Shown here: piece by piece, positions 48,037-56,820 of the stretch
Layout: every line of letters starts with the position of its first letter
How positions within the stretch are numbered: the stretch's first letter is position 1
Source of the DNA: Stenotrophomonas maltophilia D457
GTDB taxonomy: Bacteria; Pseudomonadota; Gammaproteobacteria; Xanthomonadales; Xanthomonadaceae
Assembly (NCBI RefSeq): GCF_000284595.1
Contig: NC_017671.1
Coordinates: forward strand, 2,079,001-2,143,000
Reading direction: 5' to 3'
Length of the DNA: 64,000 bases
Notes under the pieces: generated by a model
The model's input: the letters and a program-made list of their open reading frames with translations, nothing else
What the model was told of the DNA's origin: nothing
The model's database searches: none
Translations under genes and position numbers: made by a program

Positions 48037-49189
48037 GGGTTGCTTCCTCTGATGCGGGTAACAGCAGGCTTACCGTCGTGCCGACACCGGGCGTGGTGGA
48101 CACATCGACGAAGCCGCCGCTCTGGGTAGTGAATCCGAACACCTGGCTCAGGCCCAGGCCGCTGCCCTTGCCGATGTCCTTGGTGGTGAAGAAGGGCTCG
48201 CTGGCGCGCTCGGCGATGTCGGCCGCCATGCCATGGCCTTCGTCACAGACGCTGAGGGTGACATAGCCGCGTTGCAGCGTAGTGTCCGCATCCGGGTCGA
48301 GCCGATGTTCCAGCGCGGTGCCGATCAGGATGCGCCCGCCATCGATGGTGGCCTCCACGGCATTCGCCACCAGGTTGGCCAGGGCAGCCTGCAGCTGCAT
48401 CGCGTCGGTGCACACCTGCGGCAGGCCCGGCGTGAGGCAGGCGTCCAGCGTCACCGTGGGCGGGCAGGCGCGCTGCAGGCCCGGCAGCCATTGCTGTACC
48501 AGCGTGTTGATGTCCAGCGGTTCGCGGATCAGGGTCTGGCCCGTGCTGAAGGCCAGCAGCTGGCGGGTCAGCAGGGCGCCGCGGTCGGTGGCTGCCTGCG
48601 CAGCGTCCAGCAGCTCGGCGGCGCGTGCATCGTCACCGCGGACGCGTAGCGACAGCAGGTCCAGTGCGTTGCCGATGGTGGTCAGCAGGTTGTTGAACTC
48701 GTGCGACAGGCCGCGGCTGAGCCGGCCGACCGTCTCGAACTGCTGGGTGTTGCGCAGCGCACGCTGGGCATCGCGCAGCAGTCGCTGTGCCTGCCATTGC
48801 TCGGTGATGTCGCGGGTGATCTTGACGAAGCCAAGCAGTTCGCCCGCTTCAACGACCGGCTCGATGACCACGCTGGCGCGGAACGAGGAGCCGTCGCGGC
48901 GTACCCGCCAGCCCTCGCTTGCAACATGGCCCTGCTGCGCCGCGAGGCGGAGCAGGCGCTGCGGTTCGCCGGCCTCGCGCTCGGTGGCCAGGTAGAATCG
49001 ACCGAAGTGCGTACCCACCACTTCATCGGCTGAATAGCCCTTGATGCGCTCGGCGCCCGGGTTCCAGCTGCAGACGATGCCTTCAGGATCAAGCAGGTAC
49101 AGCGCATGGTCGCGCACGCTGTCGATCAGCAATCGCAGTTGTCGGGAAGGGTCCGTCAGCACGGACGTCGTAGAGGCAGCTGCGTCCAC
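48026..49189 (-). CDS. PAS-domain sensor histidine kinase
   Basis: A 387-residue cytoplasmic kinase. The PAS domain is about residues 18-130 (LIDSVRDHALYLLDPEGIVCSWNPGAERIKGYSADEVVGTHF, GFVKITRDITEQWQAQ). The HisKA-like helix has the His in GLSHEFNNLLTTIGNALDLL. The HATPase is about 260-380 (LQAALANLVANAVEATIDGG, SVCDEGHGMAADIAERASEPFFTTKDIGKGSGLGLSQVFGFTTQSGG). The HEFNNLL motif marks the HWE/NtrB-like class that often pairs with single-domain receivers, as here. No transmembrane segment is visible. Divergent from the hybrid-kinase operon. Confidence 0.92.
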   Translation of the reverse strand: MDAAASTTSVLTDPSRQLRLLIDSVRDHALYLLDPEGIVCSWNPGAERIKGYSADEVVGTHFGRFYLATEREAGEPQRLLRLAAQQGHVASEGWRVRRDGSSFRASVVIEPVVEAGELLGFVKITRDITEQWQAQRLLRDAQRALRNTQQFETVGRLSRGLSHEFNNLLTTIGNALDLLSLRVRGDDARAAELLDAAQAATDRGALLTRQLLAFSTGQTLIREPLDINTLVQQWLPGLQRACPPTVTLDACLTPGLPQVCTDAMQLQAALANLVANAVEATIDGGRILIGTALEHRLDPDADTTLQRGYVTLSVCDEGHGMAADIAERASEPFFTTKDIGKGSGLGLSQVFGFTTQSGGFVDVSTTPGVGTTVSLLLPASEEATHDR

Positions 49190-49340
49190 GTGTAGATAAG
49201 TGTTACCCCTGTGAGGGACGTGAAGCTAGGCAGTCAAGTGTGAAGGATGCGTGCACACCTGACACGTGCCATTTGTCCTGTGCGGCTGAATGCGACACGG
49301 AGTACCATCTTCCACCCTTTGCCTTCTGGAACCGACCTGC

Positions 49341-52300
49341 ATGCGTCCTGGTGCGACTACGCGTGACCGCTGGATCTGGATGACCTCTGCCGTATTGCTG
49401 GCGGCGACCATCGCGCTGGAACTGGTGGTACCGCTGGGATACGCGGTCTGGCTGGCCTATTTCCTGGCCGTGGGCGTCACGGTGTTCCAGCGCAGTGCGC
49501 GCGCGCCGTTCGTGGTCGCGATGATCGCCTGTATCCTGCTGGTGATCGGCTTCAACGTGGCGCCCGCCAGCAACAACTCGTCGTTCTCGTTCGTCAACCG
49601 CACCATCGGTGGCTGCGCCTTCCTGATGATCGCGCTGATCGTCTCGCGCGCCATCCAGGCCCGCCGCCAGGCCATGCGCGCGCTCTGGCTGCAGGAGGCC
49701 GAGAACGCGGTGGCGTCGAGCCTGCGCGGTGACCTGGGGCCGGAGCAGATCGCCGAGGCGGCTGCGACGAGCCTGGCCGGGCAGCTGGACGCGGAGGTCG
49801 GTGCGGTCTATCGGCTGGAAGGCGGACGGCTGCAGCTGACCGGTGGCATGGCGCTGCCTTCGGGCGCGCCGGCCTCGCTGGCCCTGCACGAAGGGCTGGC
49901 CGGGCAGGTCGCTCGTGATGAACGGATCCGCCACCTGCATGGCGACGATGCCGCCGTGCTTGAACTGCAGACCAGCCTGGGCCGGCTGCCGGTGCGCGAG
50001 CGCATCCTGGCGCCGCTCAGCAGCGATGGTGCCGTGGTCGGCATCATCGAACTGGGCCGCGCCCGGGTCGGTGAACAGCGTGATCTGGATCGCGAGCTGC
50101 TGGAGCGCTGTGCCGAGACCATCGGCTTGGCGCTGCGCGCATCGCTGTTGCGTGCGCAACTGGTGGTGCTGCTGGAAGAGTCGCAGCGCCAGGGCGAGGA
50201 GCTGCAGGCCCAGCAGGAAGAGCTGCGCGTGGCCAACGAGGAGCTGGAAGAGCAGAGCCGCAGCCTGCTGCAGTCGCAGAGCCACCTGGAAGAACAGCAG
50301 GCCGAGCTGGAACAGAGCAACGTGCAGCTGGAAGAGCGCACCCACGAGCTGGAGGCGCAGAAGCAGGCGCTGCTGGTCGCGCAGAGCCAGCTGGTGCGCA
50401 ACAGCAACGAACTGGCCGCGACGTCGCGCTACAAGTCCGAGTTCCTGGCCAACATGTCGCACGAACTGCGCACGCCGCTGAACAGCTCGCTGATCCTGGC
50501 CAAGCTGCTGGCCGACAACAAGGACGGCACGCTCACCGAAGAACAGGTGAAGTACGCCCGTGCGATCCTCTCGTCCAACAACGATCTGTTGGCACTGATC
50601 AACGACATCCTCGACCTGTCGCGCATCGAGGCCGGCCATGTCGAACTGTCCGATGAAGTGGTGGTGGTCGACAGCGCGCTGCAGCGCCTGCGCGAGACCT
50701 TCGAGCCGATGGCGCGGCAGAAGGGCCTGGCCCTGCAGATCGAAGCCGATGCGCTGGCACCGAGCCAGCTGGTGGTCGACAGCCAGCGGCTGCAGCAGAT
50801 CCTGAAGAACCTGCTGGCCAACGCGGTGAAGTTCACCGAGCACGGAAAGGTCAGCCTGCACGTGCGTGCGGCCGGCAATGGCCGCATCCGGTTCGAGGTC
50901 TGCGACACCGGCATCGGCATCGCCCGCGAGCAGCTGGACGTCATCTTTGAAGCCTTCCGCCAGGCCGACGGCAGCACCCGCCGTCGCTACGGCGGTACCG
51001 GCCTGGGCCTGTCGATCTCGCGCGATCTGGCCGAGCGCATGGGCGGCCAGATCCAGGTCGACAGCGAGCCCGGGCGCGGCAGCTGCTTCATCCTGGAGCT
51101 GCCATTGCAGGGCGCCCCCGCGGCGAGCGCAGCCGAGGCTGCCGAGGCCCCCGTGGCAGTGCCGGCGCCGGCACGGACACCGGCCGTGCTGCCGCCCGCG
51201 CCGGTGCGCGCTGCCACTGCGTCGGCGCCGGCCACTGCGTCGGCCGGCGTGGCCGACGACCGCGGCCGCCGCCAGCGCGCCGGGCGCCTGATCCTGGCGG
51301 TCGAGGACGATGCCACGTTCGCCGAAGCACTGGTGGCCCTGGCCCATGAACTGGACTTCGACTGCGTGGTGGCGGGTACGGCGGAAGAAGCGCTGACACT
51401 TGCCAGTGAGCTGCGTCCGAACGGCATCCTGCTTGATATCGGCCTGCCGGACGTGTCGGGCCTGAGCGTGCTGGAGCGCCTGAAGCGCAACCCCGAAACC
51501 CGGCACATCCCGGTGCATGTGGTCTCGGCAACGGACCGCAGCCAGGTGGCGCGCGAGCTGGGCGCGATCGGCTTCGCGATCAAGCCGACCACGCGCGAGC
51601 GGCTGGTGACGGCCATCGAGCAGCTGGAACAGACCAGCCAGCGCGACGTGCGGCGCCTGCTGATCGTCGAGGACGACAGCGAGCTGCGCAGCAACCTGGA
51701 ACTGCTGCTGGGCCGCGACCAGCTGCAGATCGTCGCGGTGGGCACCCTGGCCGGTGCACTGGAACAGCTCAGCACGGTCACGTTCGACTGCATGGTGATG
51801 GACCTGTCGCTGCCCGACGGCAGCGGCTACGACCTGCTTGAACACATGGCCGGCAACGATGAGGTCGGTTTCCCGCCGGTGATCGTCTATACCGGCCGCG
51901 CGCTCAGCCGCGAGGAAGAGCAGCGCCTGCGCCGCTATTCCAAGAGCATCATCATCAAGGGTGCGCGTTCGCCGGAACGCCTGCTGGATGAAGTGACCCT
52001 GTTCCTGCACAGCGTCGAGGCCAGCCTGCCGACCGACCAGCAGCGCCTGCTGCGCGAAGCGCGCCGTCGCGACACCGTGCTCGATGGCCGTACCGTGCTG
52101 CTGGCCGAAGACGATGTCCGCAACATCTTCGCGCTGTCCAGCGTGCTCGAACCGCTCGGCGTCACGCTGGAGATCGCGCGCAATGGCCAGGAAGCGGTGG
52201 ATCGCCTGGCCGAGCGTGAGGTCGATCTGGTGCTGATGGACATCATGATGCCGGAGAAGGATGGGCTGGCCGCGATGCGCGAGATCCGCGCGCAGCGCCA

Positions 52301-52454
52301 CCTGCAGGACCTGCCGATCATCGCGCTGACCGCCAAGGCCATGCCGGACGACCGTGAGCGATGCCTGCAGGCCGGTGCCAACGATTACATCGCCAAGCCC
52401 ATCGATGTCGACAAGCTGGTCTCGTTGTGCCGTGTCTGGTGCTCGCGGCAATGA
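49341..52454 (+). CDS. Membrane hybrid histidine kinase with GAF domain and three receiver domains
   Basis: A 1037-residue multidomain kinase. Three or four membrane helices (about residues 12-110) are followed by a GAF domain (about 125-265; ASSLRGDLGPEQIAEAAATSL). A long Glu/Gln-rich coiled coil spans about 275-355. The HisKA His is at about 373 in FLANMSHELRTPLN, and the HATPase at about 480-600 (DTGIGIAREQLDVIFEAFRQADGSTRRRYGGTGLGLSISRDLAERMGG). Receivers have Asp in LLDIGLPD, VMDLSLPD and LMDIMMPE (about 655-1030). An Ala/Pro-rich linker joins the kinase to the receivers. It is the first gene of a four-gene overlapping operon with CheR, CheB and a second kinase, a layout seen in many proteobacteria for stress or biofilm control. 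Confidence 0.93.
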   Translation: MRPGATTRDRWIWMTSAVLLAATIALELVVPLGYAVWLAYFLAVGVTVFQRSARAPFVVAMIACILLVIGFNVAPASNNSSFSFVNRTIGGCAFLMIALIVSRAIQARRQAMRALWLQEAENAVASSLRGDLGPEQIAEAAATSLAGQLDAEVGAVYRLEGGRLQLTGGMALPSGAPASLALHEGLAGQVARDERIRHLHGDDAAVLELQTSLGRLPVRERILAPLSSDGAVVGIIELGRARVGEQRDLDRELLERCAETIGLALRASLLRAQLVVLLEESQRQGEELQAQQEELRVANEELEEQSRSLLQSQSHLEEQQAELEQSNVQLEERTHELEAQKQALLVAQSQLVRNSNELAATSRYKSEFLANMSHELRTPLNSSLILAKLLADNKDGTLTEEQVKYARAILSSNNDLLALINDILDLSRIEAGHVELSDEVVVVDSALQRLRETFEPMARQKGLALQIEADALAPSQLVVDSQRLQQILKNLLANAVKFTEHGKVSLHVRAAGNGRIRFEVCDTGIGIAREQLDVIFEAFRQADGSTRRRYGGTGLGLSISRDLAERMGGQIQVDSEPGRGSCFILELPLQGAPAASAAEAAEAPVAVPAPARTPAVLPPAPVRAATASAPATASAGVADDRGRRQRAGRLILAVEDDATFAEALVALAHELDFDCVVAGTAEEALTLASELRPNGILLDIGLPDVSGLSVLERLKRNPETRHIPVHVVSATDRSQVARELGAIGFAIKPTTRERLVTAIEQLEQTSQRDVRRLLIVEDDSELRSNLELLLGRDQLQIVAVGTLAGALEQLSTVTFDCMVMDLSLPDGSGYDLLEHMAGNDEVGFPPVIVYTGRALSREEEQRLRRYSKSIIIKGARSPERLLDEVTLFLHSVEASLPTDQQRLLREARRRDTVLDGRTVLLAEDDVRNIFALSSVLEPLGVTLEIARNGQEAVDRLAEREVDLVLMDIMMPEKDGLAAMREIRAQRHLQDLPIIALTAKAMPDDRERCLQAGANDYIAKPIDVDKLVSLCRVWCSRQ

Positions 52455-53275
52455 ACGAACAGGCGCTGTTCGACCTGGAACTGAAGGTGCTGCTGGAAGC
52501 GCTGTACCAGCGCTACCACTACGACTTCCGCAGCTATGCGGTATCGTCGCTGCGGCGGCGCATCCGCCAGGCCATGCAGCGCTACGAGTGCGAGCGGCTG
52601 GCCGACCTGCAGCACCGCCTGCTGCACGAGCCGGACCTGTTCGCGCAGGCGATGCAGTTCTTCACCGTGCAGGTCTCGGAGATGTTCCGTGACCCGGCCT
52701 ATTTCCGTGAGCTGCGCGAGCAGGTGGTGCCGGTGCTGCGCACCTATCCCTCGGTGAAGCTTTGGGTGGCTGGCTGCAGTACGGGCGAGGAAGTGTGGTC
52801 ACTGGCGATCCTGCTGCACGAGGAGGGCCTGCTCGAGCGCAGTATCGTCTATGCCACCGACATCAATCCGGCAGCGCTGGCCACCGCCGAAGCCGGCGCC
52901 TATGGCATCGACCGCATGGCCCAGTTCAGCCGCAACTACCTGGCGGCCGGCGGCACCGCTTCGCTCTCCGACTACTACGCCACGGCCTACGATGGCGCGG
53001 TGTTCGACCGTCAGCTGCGCCGCAACGTGGTGTTCGCCGACCACAGCCTGGCCACGGACACCGTGTTCTCCGAAGTGCACCTGGTGTCGTGCCGCAACGT
53101 GCTGATCTATTTCAACCGCGACCTGCAGGATCGCGCGGTGGGCCTGTTCCGTGATGCGCTGGTGCATCGCGGCTTCCTTGGCCTGGGCAGCAAGGAGTCG
53201 CTGCAGTTCGGGCGCCACCACGGTGCGTTCGAGGTCTGCTCGCGCGAGCATCGCCTGTACCGGAAGGTCGCCTGA
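52451..53275 (+). CDS. cheR: CheR-type protein-glutamate methyltransferase
   Basis: A 274-residue CheR homologue. The N-terminal helical domain is about residues 1-75 (FRSYAVSSLRRRIRQAMQRYECERLADLQHRLL). The SAM domain has VKLWVAGCSTGEEVWSLAILL (about 98-118), YATDINPAALATAEAGAY, and VSCRNVLIYFNRDLQ (about 215-229). Its ATG overlaps the hybrid-kinase stop by 4 bases. Being in a kinase operon rather than a chemotaxis one, it likely methylates a component of this signalling complex. It is not necessarily the chemotaxis CheR. Confidence 0.93.
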   Translation: MNEQALFDLELKVLLEALYQRYHYDFRSYAVSSLRRRIRQAMQRYECERLADLQHRLLHEPDLFAQAMQFFTVQVSEMFRDPAYFRELREQVVPVLRTYPSVKLWVAGCSTGEEVWSLAILLHEEGLLERSIVYATDINPAALATAEAGAYGIDRMAQFSRNYLAAGGTASLSDYYATAYDGAVFDRQLRRNVVFADHSLATDTVFSEVHLVSCRNVLIYFNRDLQDRAVGLFRDALVHRGFLGLGSKESLQFGRHHGAFEVCSREHRLYRKVA

Positions 53276-53850
53276 TGAGCCTGCTGATACGACCGGCCGT
53301 GCTGGTGATCGGGGCCTCTGCGGGTGGGGTCGCAGCGCTGCAGACGGTGCTTGGCGCGCTGCCTGCGGCACTGCCGGCGCCGGTGCTGGCAGTGCTGCAC
53401 CTGCCACGCGATCGCAGCAGCCGCATCGCCGAAGTGCTGGCGCCGTACTGCGCGCTGCCGGTGCGCGAGGCCGAAGACAAGCAGCCGCTGCAGCCTGGCA
53501 CGGTGACCTTTGCGCCACCGGACTATCACCTGCTGGTGGAAGACGCCGGTTCGCTGGCGCTGTCGGTGGACGCACCGGTGCTGTTTTCTCGCCCGGCCAT
53601 CGATCCGCTGTTCGAGTCGGCGGCGGCGGTGTTCGGCGCGCAGGTGCTGGCCCTGCTGCTGACCGGTGCCAGCAGTGATGGCAGCGAAGGCGTGGCCGCC
53701 GTGCGCGCCGCTGGTGGCCGCGCCTGGCTGCAATGTCCCGAGGAGGCCGAGGCATCGATGATGCCGGCCTCCGCCCTGCAGCACGCTGGCGCCGATGCCG
53801 TGCTGCCCCTTGAACTGATGTGCCGTCGCCTGAAGGAGTTGTTTGCATGA
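53275..53850 (+). CDS. cheB: CheB-type methylesterase (receiver-less)
   Basis: A 191-residue CheB methylesterase domain without a receiver. It has the nucleophile Ser in VIGASAGGVAALQTVLGAL (residue about 16), the His in VLHLPRDRSSRIAEVL, and the Asp in LLLTGASSDGSEGVAAV. The ATG shares one base with the cheR stop (TGATG). Lacking its own receiver, it may be controlled by the kinase complex through direct contact. It is antagonistic to the CheR encoded just upstream. Confidence 0.92.
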   Translation: MSLLIRPAVLVIGASAGGVAALQTVLGALPAALPAPVLAVLHLPRDRSSRIAEVLAPYCALPVREAEDKQPLQPGTVTFAPPDYHLLVEDAGSLALSVDAPVLFSRPAIDPLFESAAAVFGAQVLALLLTGASSDGSEGVAAVRAAGGRAWLQCPEEAEASMMPASALQHAGADAVLPLELMCRRLKELFA

Positions 53851-54980
53851 ACCTGTTGCCACCGGACCCTGCGCAGTCGCAGACCCCGGTCAACCTGCTG
53901 ATCGTCGATGACGTGCCGCAGAACCTGGTAGCCATGCAGGCGCTGCTGCAGCGCGAGGGCGTGAACCTGCTGCTTGCGGGCTCGGGTGCGCAGGCGCTGG
54001 AGCTGCTGCTGGAGCACGAGGTGGCGCTGGCATTGCTGGATGTGCACATGCCGGAGATCGATGGCTTCACCCTGGCCGAGCTGATGCGCGGTTCGCACCG
54101 CAGCCGCGATGTGCCGATCATCTTCCTGACCGCCTCGCCGGATGACCCGGTGCGTGCCTTCAAGGGCTACGAAACCGGTGCGGTCGATTTCCTGCACAAG
54201 CCGGTCGCACCGCAGGTGATCCTGAGCAAGGTCAACGTCTTCATCGAGCTCTACCAGCAGCGCCAGCTGCTGAAGGCGCGCAACGAGGCGCTGGAACGTT
54301 CGCTCAAGCTCAACGAGACGATGGCGGCCGTGCTCACCCATGACCTGCGCACGCCGCTGTCGGCAATCCTGCTGTGTGCCGACAAGCTGGCGCTGGAGCT
54401 TCCAGAGGACAATGCCGGTGCGCAGCAGACCCTGAAGCACCTGGAAGCCAGCACCCTGCGCATGGCGCGGATGGTCGAGCAGCTGCTGGACTTTTCGCGG
54501 ATCCGCAGCGGCGGCCTGCGCCTGCAGGCAAGTGCCTGCGATCTTGCGGAGGTGACGCGTGCCGTGGTGGCCGAAGCGGGCAGCGCCCACGGCCACGCAC
54601 GGGTGCATCTCGACATGCAGGGCGATACCCGCCTGCAGGGTGATCTGGATCGGCTTGGCCAGGTCGCCGCGAACCTGGTCGGCAACGCGCTTACCCATGG
54701 CAGCGAGGCGAGGGTGGAGGTGGACGGCCGCGATCCGCGCAGCGTGCTGCTGCGGGTAAGCAACGCCGGTCGGATCGACGACGCGCTGCTGCCGCGATTG
54801 TTCGAGCCGTTCAAGGCCAGTTTCCACCCCAGCAATGGCCTGGGGCTGGGCCTGTACATCGTTGATCAGTTCGTCCGCGCGCACGGCGGCCACATCGGCG
54901 CGCGCAACGAGGCGGGGCAGGTGGTGTTCGAGGCGACGCTGCCACGGCGCTCTGAATGCCCGGCAACGGCGGCCAGCTGA
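53847..54980 (+). CDS. Response regulator-histidine kinase (receiver first)
   Basis: A 377-residue soluble protein. The receiver is about residues 12-130 (NLLIVDDVPQNLVAMQALLQ, LALLDVHMPEIDGF with the phospho-acceptor Asp, DFLHKPVAPQVIL). A short coiled coil leads to the HisKA (MAAVLTHDLRTPLSAILLCADKL, His in THDLRTP). The HATPase domain is GQVAANLVGNALTHGSEARVEV and SNGLGLGLYIVDQFVRAHGGHIGARNEAG. Receiver-first kinases act as phosphorelay partners for a hybrid kinase such as the one encoded first in this operon. It overlaps cheB by 4 bases. Confidence 0.93.
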   Translation: MNLLPPDPAQSQTPVNLLIVDDVPQNLVAMQALLQREGVNLLLAGSGAQALELLLEHEVALALLDVHMPEIDGFTLAELMRGSHRSRDVPIIFLTASPDDPVRAFKGYETGAVDFLHKPVAPQVILSKVNVFIELYQQRQLLKARNEALERSLKLNETMAAVLTHDLRTPLSAILLCADKLALELPEDNAGAQQTLKHLEASTLRMARMVEQLLDFSRIRSGGLRLQASACDLAEVTRAVVAEAGSAHGHARVHLDMQGDTRLQGDLDRLGQVAANLVGNALTHGSEARVEVDGRDPRSVLLRVSNAGRIDDALLPRLFEPFKASFHPSNGLGLGLYIVDQFVRAHGGHIGARNEAGQVVFEATLPRRSECPATAAS

Positions 54981-55063
54981 ATCCTTCAGCAAGCGACGCG
55001 TGGATCTGAGACGGGCTCGTCCGCAACTGCTACCGTGGCGGCAGATATTGCCAAGGAAGCACC

Positions 55064-55492
55064 ATGCCACTGCGTGCGATCGCCTATGTCAGCCGGGCGC
55101 TGCCGGATCTCTCCGCTCGACGGCTGCAGGCGCTGGTCGACGATGCGGCCCGCTTCAACAAAATGGCCGGCGTGACCGGCGTGCTGCTGCACGACGGCGG
55201 GCGTTTCCTGCAGTACATCGAAGGGCCGCCGGATGGCATCGGTTCGGTCTACGAACGCATCCTGCAGGCCGGCAGCCATATCGACATCATTGAACTGGCG
55301 CGCGGCCGCCTGGGCCAGCGCCAGTTTCCGTACTGGTCGATGCGCGCGCTGCCGGTGGAGGAGGCGCTGTTGCGCCAGCTGTCATCCAGTGACTGGTCGG
55401 GCTTTACCCGTACGCTGCAGGGTGATCGCTCCGCGCCGACGCCGGTGGACCTGCTCGACAACGTTGTGCAGCCAGCACTGCACGCCGGCTGA
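55064..55492 (+). CDS. BLUF-domain blue-light photoreceptor (second copy)
   Basis: A 142-residue stand-alone BLUF protein: IAYVSRALPDLS (flavin-site Tyr, residue 8), DDAARFNKMAGVTGVLLHDG (Asn about 32), RFLQYIEGPPDGIGSVYERI (Gln about 50), and QFPYWSMRAL (Trp/Met). Family residues for FAD photochemistry are intact. It is only moderately like the first BLUF protein (10217-10651), so they are distinct paralogues. It lies 83 bases after the kinase/CheR/CheB operon in the same direction and could feed light information into it. It ends 4 bases before the convergent BigR-like gene. Confidence 0.92.
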   Translation: MPLRAIAYVSRALPDLSARRLQALVDDAARFNKMAGVTGVLLHDGGRFLQYIEGPPDGIGSVYERILQAGSHIDIIELARGRLGQRQFPYWSMRALPVEEALLRQLSSSDWSGFTRTLQGDRSAPTPVDLLDNVVQPALHAG

Positions 55493-55495
55493 GCG

Positions 55496-55819
55496 TCAGC
55501 CCGAGGTGCCGCCGCCGCAATAGGCGGCATGCAGCGCCTGCAGCACGCCCAATGCGGGCCCTTCCTGCATGCGGTAGTGGATGGCCTGTGCTTCGCGCCG
55601 GGTCGCCACGATGTCCATATCGCGCAGCACAGCCAGGTGCTGCGACAGCGCGGACGCACTCAATCCGGTCAGCGCCTGCAGCTCCGGTACCGGCGCTTCG
55701 CCTTCGATCAGGCGGCACAGCACGCGCAAGCGGGCAGGATGGGCCAGGCGCTTGAGCAGGGCAGCGGCCTGCGCGGCGTGCTTGGCCATCGCGGCACTGT
55801 CGAGCGGGGTGCTGGGCAT
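55496..55819 (-). CDS. bigR: BigR/SqrR-like persulfide-sensing ArsR repressor
   Basis: A 107-residue ArsR-family protein (AALLKRLAHPARLRVLCRLIEGEAPVPELQALTGLSASALSQHLAVLRDMDIV, then YRMQEGPALGVLQALHAAYCGGG). Its only two cysteines are Cys35 and Cys101, 66 residues apart, the same spacing as the disulfide/tetrasulfide pair of BigR (42/108) and SqrR (41/107). It should therefore respond to hydrogen sulfide-derived persulfides. It is divergent from YeeE/YedE transporter genes with two palindromes between, the classical BigR layout. Confidence 0.88.
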   Translation of the reverse strand: MPSTPLDSAAMAKHAAQAAALLKRLAHPARLRVLCRLIEGEAPVPELQALTGLSASALSQHLAVLRDMDIVATRREAQAIHYRMQEGPALGVLQALHAAYCGGGTSG

Positions 55820-55834
55820 GGTTGACCTTTTTGT

Positions 55835-55865
55835 TTAGACGTGTCTAATTTAGATAAATCTAAAT
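55835..55865. promoter_or_regulatory. Twin BigR-type operators
   Basis: TTAGACGTGTCTAA (55835-55848, 6-base arms) and ATTTAGATAAATCTAAAT (55848-55865, perfect 8-base arms) abut each other between the divergent bigR-like and YeeE/YedE genes. They share the TAGA-TCTA core. The AT-rich sequence is also the likely promoter for both directions. Confidence 0.75.
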
Positions 55866-55879
55866 AAAAGGGCAATCCC

Positions 55880-55909
55880 ATGAAGGGCGTGAATGAGGGC
55901 AGGGCATGA
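55880..55909 (+). CDS. Possible 9-codon upstream reading frame overlapping the YeeE/YedE start
   Basis: ATG at 55880 opens the frame MKGVNEGRA, whose TGA stop (55907-55909) overlaps the ATG (55906) of the first YeeE/YedE gene. It lies just downstream of the BigR operators. It might serve for translational coupling, but there is no conservation evidence and it may be chance. Confidence 0.25.
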   Translation: MKGVNEGRA

Positions 55910-56343
55910 ACCTGCCGTGGACTGCGGTAGCCGGCGGTGGGTTGATCGGCGCCGCCGCAGTGCTGTTGCTCGCCACCCTCGGGCGTGTGGCCGGTATCAG
56001 CGGGATCGCCGCAGGCAGCCTGCGCGCAGCGGAAGGCGAGCGCGGATGGCGCTGGGCCTTCCTGTCTGGCCTGCTCGCGGCGGCCGGGCTGGTGCTGTGG
56101 TGGCAGTCGCTGCCCGACGCGTCGCCGCGGGTTCAGTTGCGCGATGCCTTGCCTGCCTGGCAGTTGATCGGCGCCGGCCTGCTGGTGGGCTTCGGCACCC
56201 GCTTGGGCAGTGGCTGTACCAGCGGTCACGGCGTCTGTGGCATGGCTCGCGGCTCGAAGCGCTCGCTGCTGGCGGTGCTGGTGTTCATGGCCTGCGCGAT
56301 GCTGACGACGTTCCTCATCCGCCACGGCGGAGGCCCGGCATGA
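55906..56343 (+). CDS. YeeE/YedE-family membrane protein, first half of the transporter pair
   Basis: A 145-residue membrane protein with four helices. It carries the YeeE/YedE signature GAGLLVGFGTRLGSGCTSGHGVCGMARGSKRS (about residues 88-118) containing the conserved Cys used in sulfur (thiosulfate or sulfane) uptake by this family, after an N-terminal GGGLIGAAAVLLLATLGRVAGISGI. The family member YeeE imports thiosulfate. It overlaps the next gene by 4 bases, and the pair resembles the PmpA/PmpB halves regulated by BigR in other bacteria. Confidence 0.88.
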   Translation: MNLPWTAVAGGGLIGAAAVLLLATLGRVAGISGIAAGSLRAAEGERGWRWAFLSGLLAAAGLVLWWQSLPDASPRVQLRDALPAWQLIGAGLLVGFGTRLGSGCTSGHGVCGMARGSKRSLLAVLVFMACAMLTTFLIRHGGGPA

Positions 56344-56753
56344 GCCGCGCGACAGGGGCCGCGGCAGCGGCGGGTGCGCTGTTCGGTGCGGGGCTGGCGC
56401 TTTCGGGGATGACCGACGCGCGCCGTGTGCTCGGCTTCCTCGACATTGCGGGTGATTTCGATCCCACCCTGGTGTGGGTGCTGGGCTCGGCGCTGCTGGT
56501 CAGTGCGGTCGGCCAGCGCTGGGTGCTGCGCCGCGCGCAGCCGTGGTTCGCGGTGCGCTTCCAGCTGCCCAGTGCGCGTGATGTCGATGCGCGCCTGCTG
56601 CTGGGCGCCGCACTGTTCGGTATCGGCTGGGGATGGGCTGGCTATTGCCCGGGACCGGCCATCGCCGGGCTGGCAGTCGCATCGCGTGAAGCGCTGTGGT
56701 TCGTGCCTGCGATGCTTGCAGGTTTCTGGCTGCACGATCGGGTCGTACGCTGA
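56340..56753 (+). CDS. DUF6691/YeeE-family membrane protein, second half of the transporter pair
   Basis: A 137-residue membrane protein with about four helices: AAAAAGALFGAGLALSGMTDARRVLGFLDIAGDFDPTLVWVLGSALLVSAVG, and ALFGIGWGWAGYCPGPAIAGLAVASREALWFVPAMLAGFWLHDRV. GWGWAGYCPGPA holds the second conserved Cys of the family. It is the partner of the preceding gene (ATGA overlap). Function is probably import or export of reactive sulfur species across the inner membrane. Confidence 0.88.
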   Translation: MSRATGAAAAAGALFGAGLALSGMTDARRVLGFLDIAGDFDPTLVWVLGSALLVSAVGQRWVLRRAQPWFAVRFQLPSARDVDARLLLGAALFGIGWGWAGYCPGPAIAGLAVASREALWFVPAMLAGFWLHDRVVR

Positions 56754-56820
56754 GACTTCACCCCTGTGTCACCCTGCGTGCGGTCAGATCCGGGGTTCAC
56801 GGGGAAAGGAGCACAACGAC

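Noticed and set aside
49203..52451. Very long minus-strand open frame (1082 codons) opposite the hybrid kinase
   Set aside because: It is an artefact of high GC and codon structure. The plus strand encodes full kinase and receiver domains, while the minus-strand protein is low-complexity Gln/His/Ala/Arg-rich with no domain.
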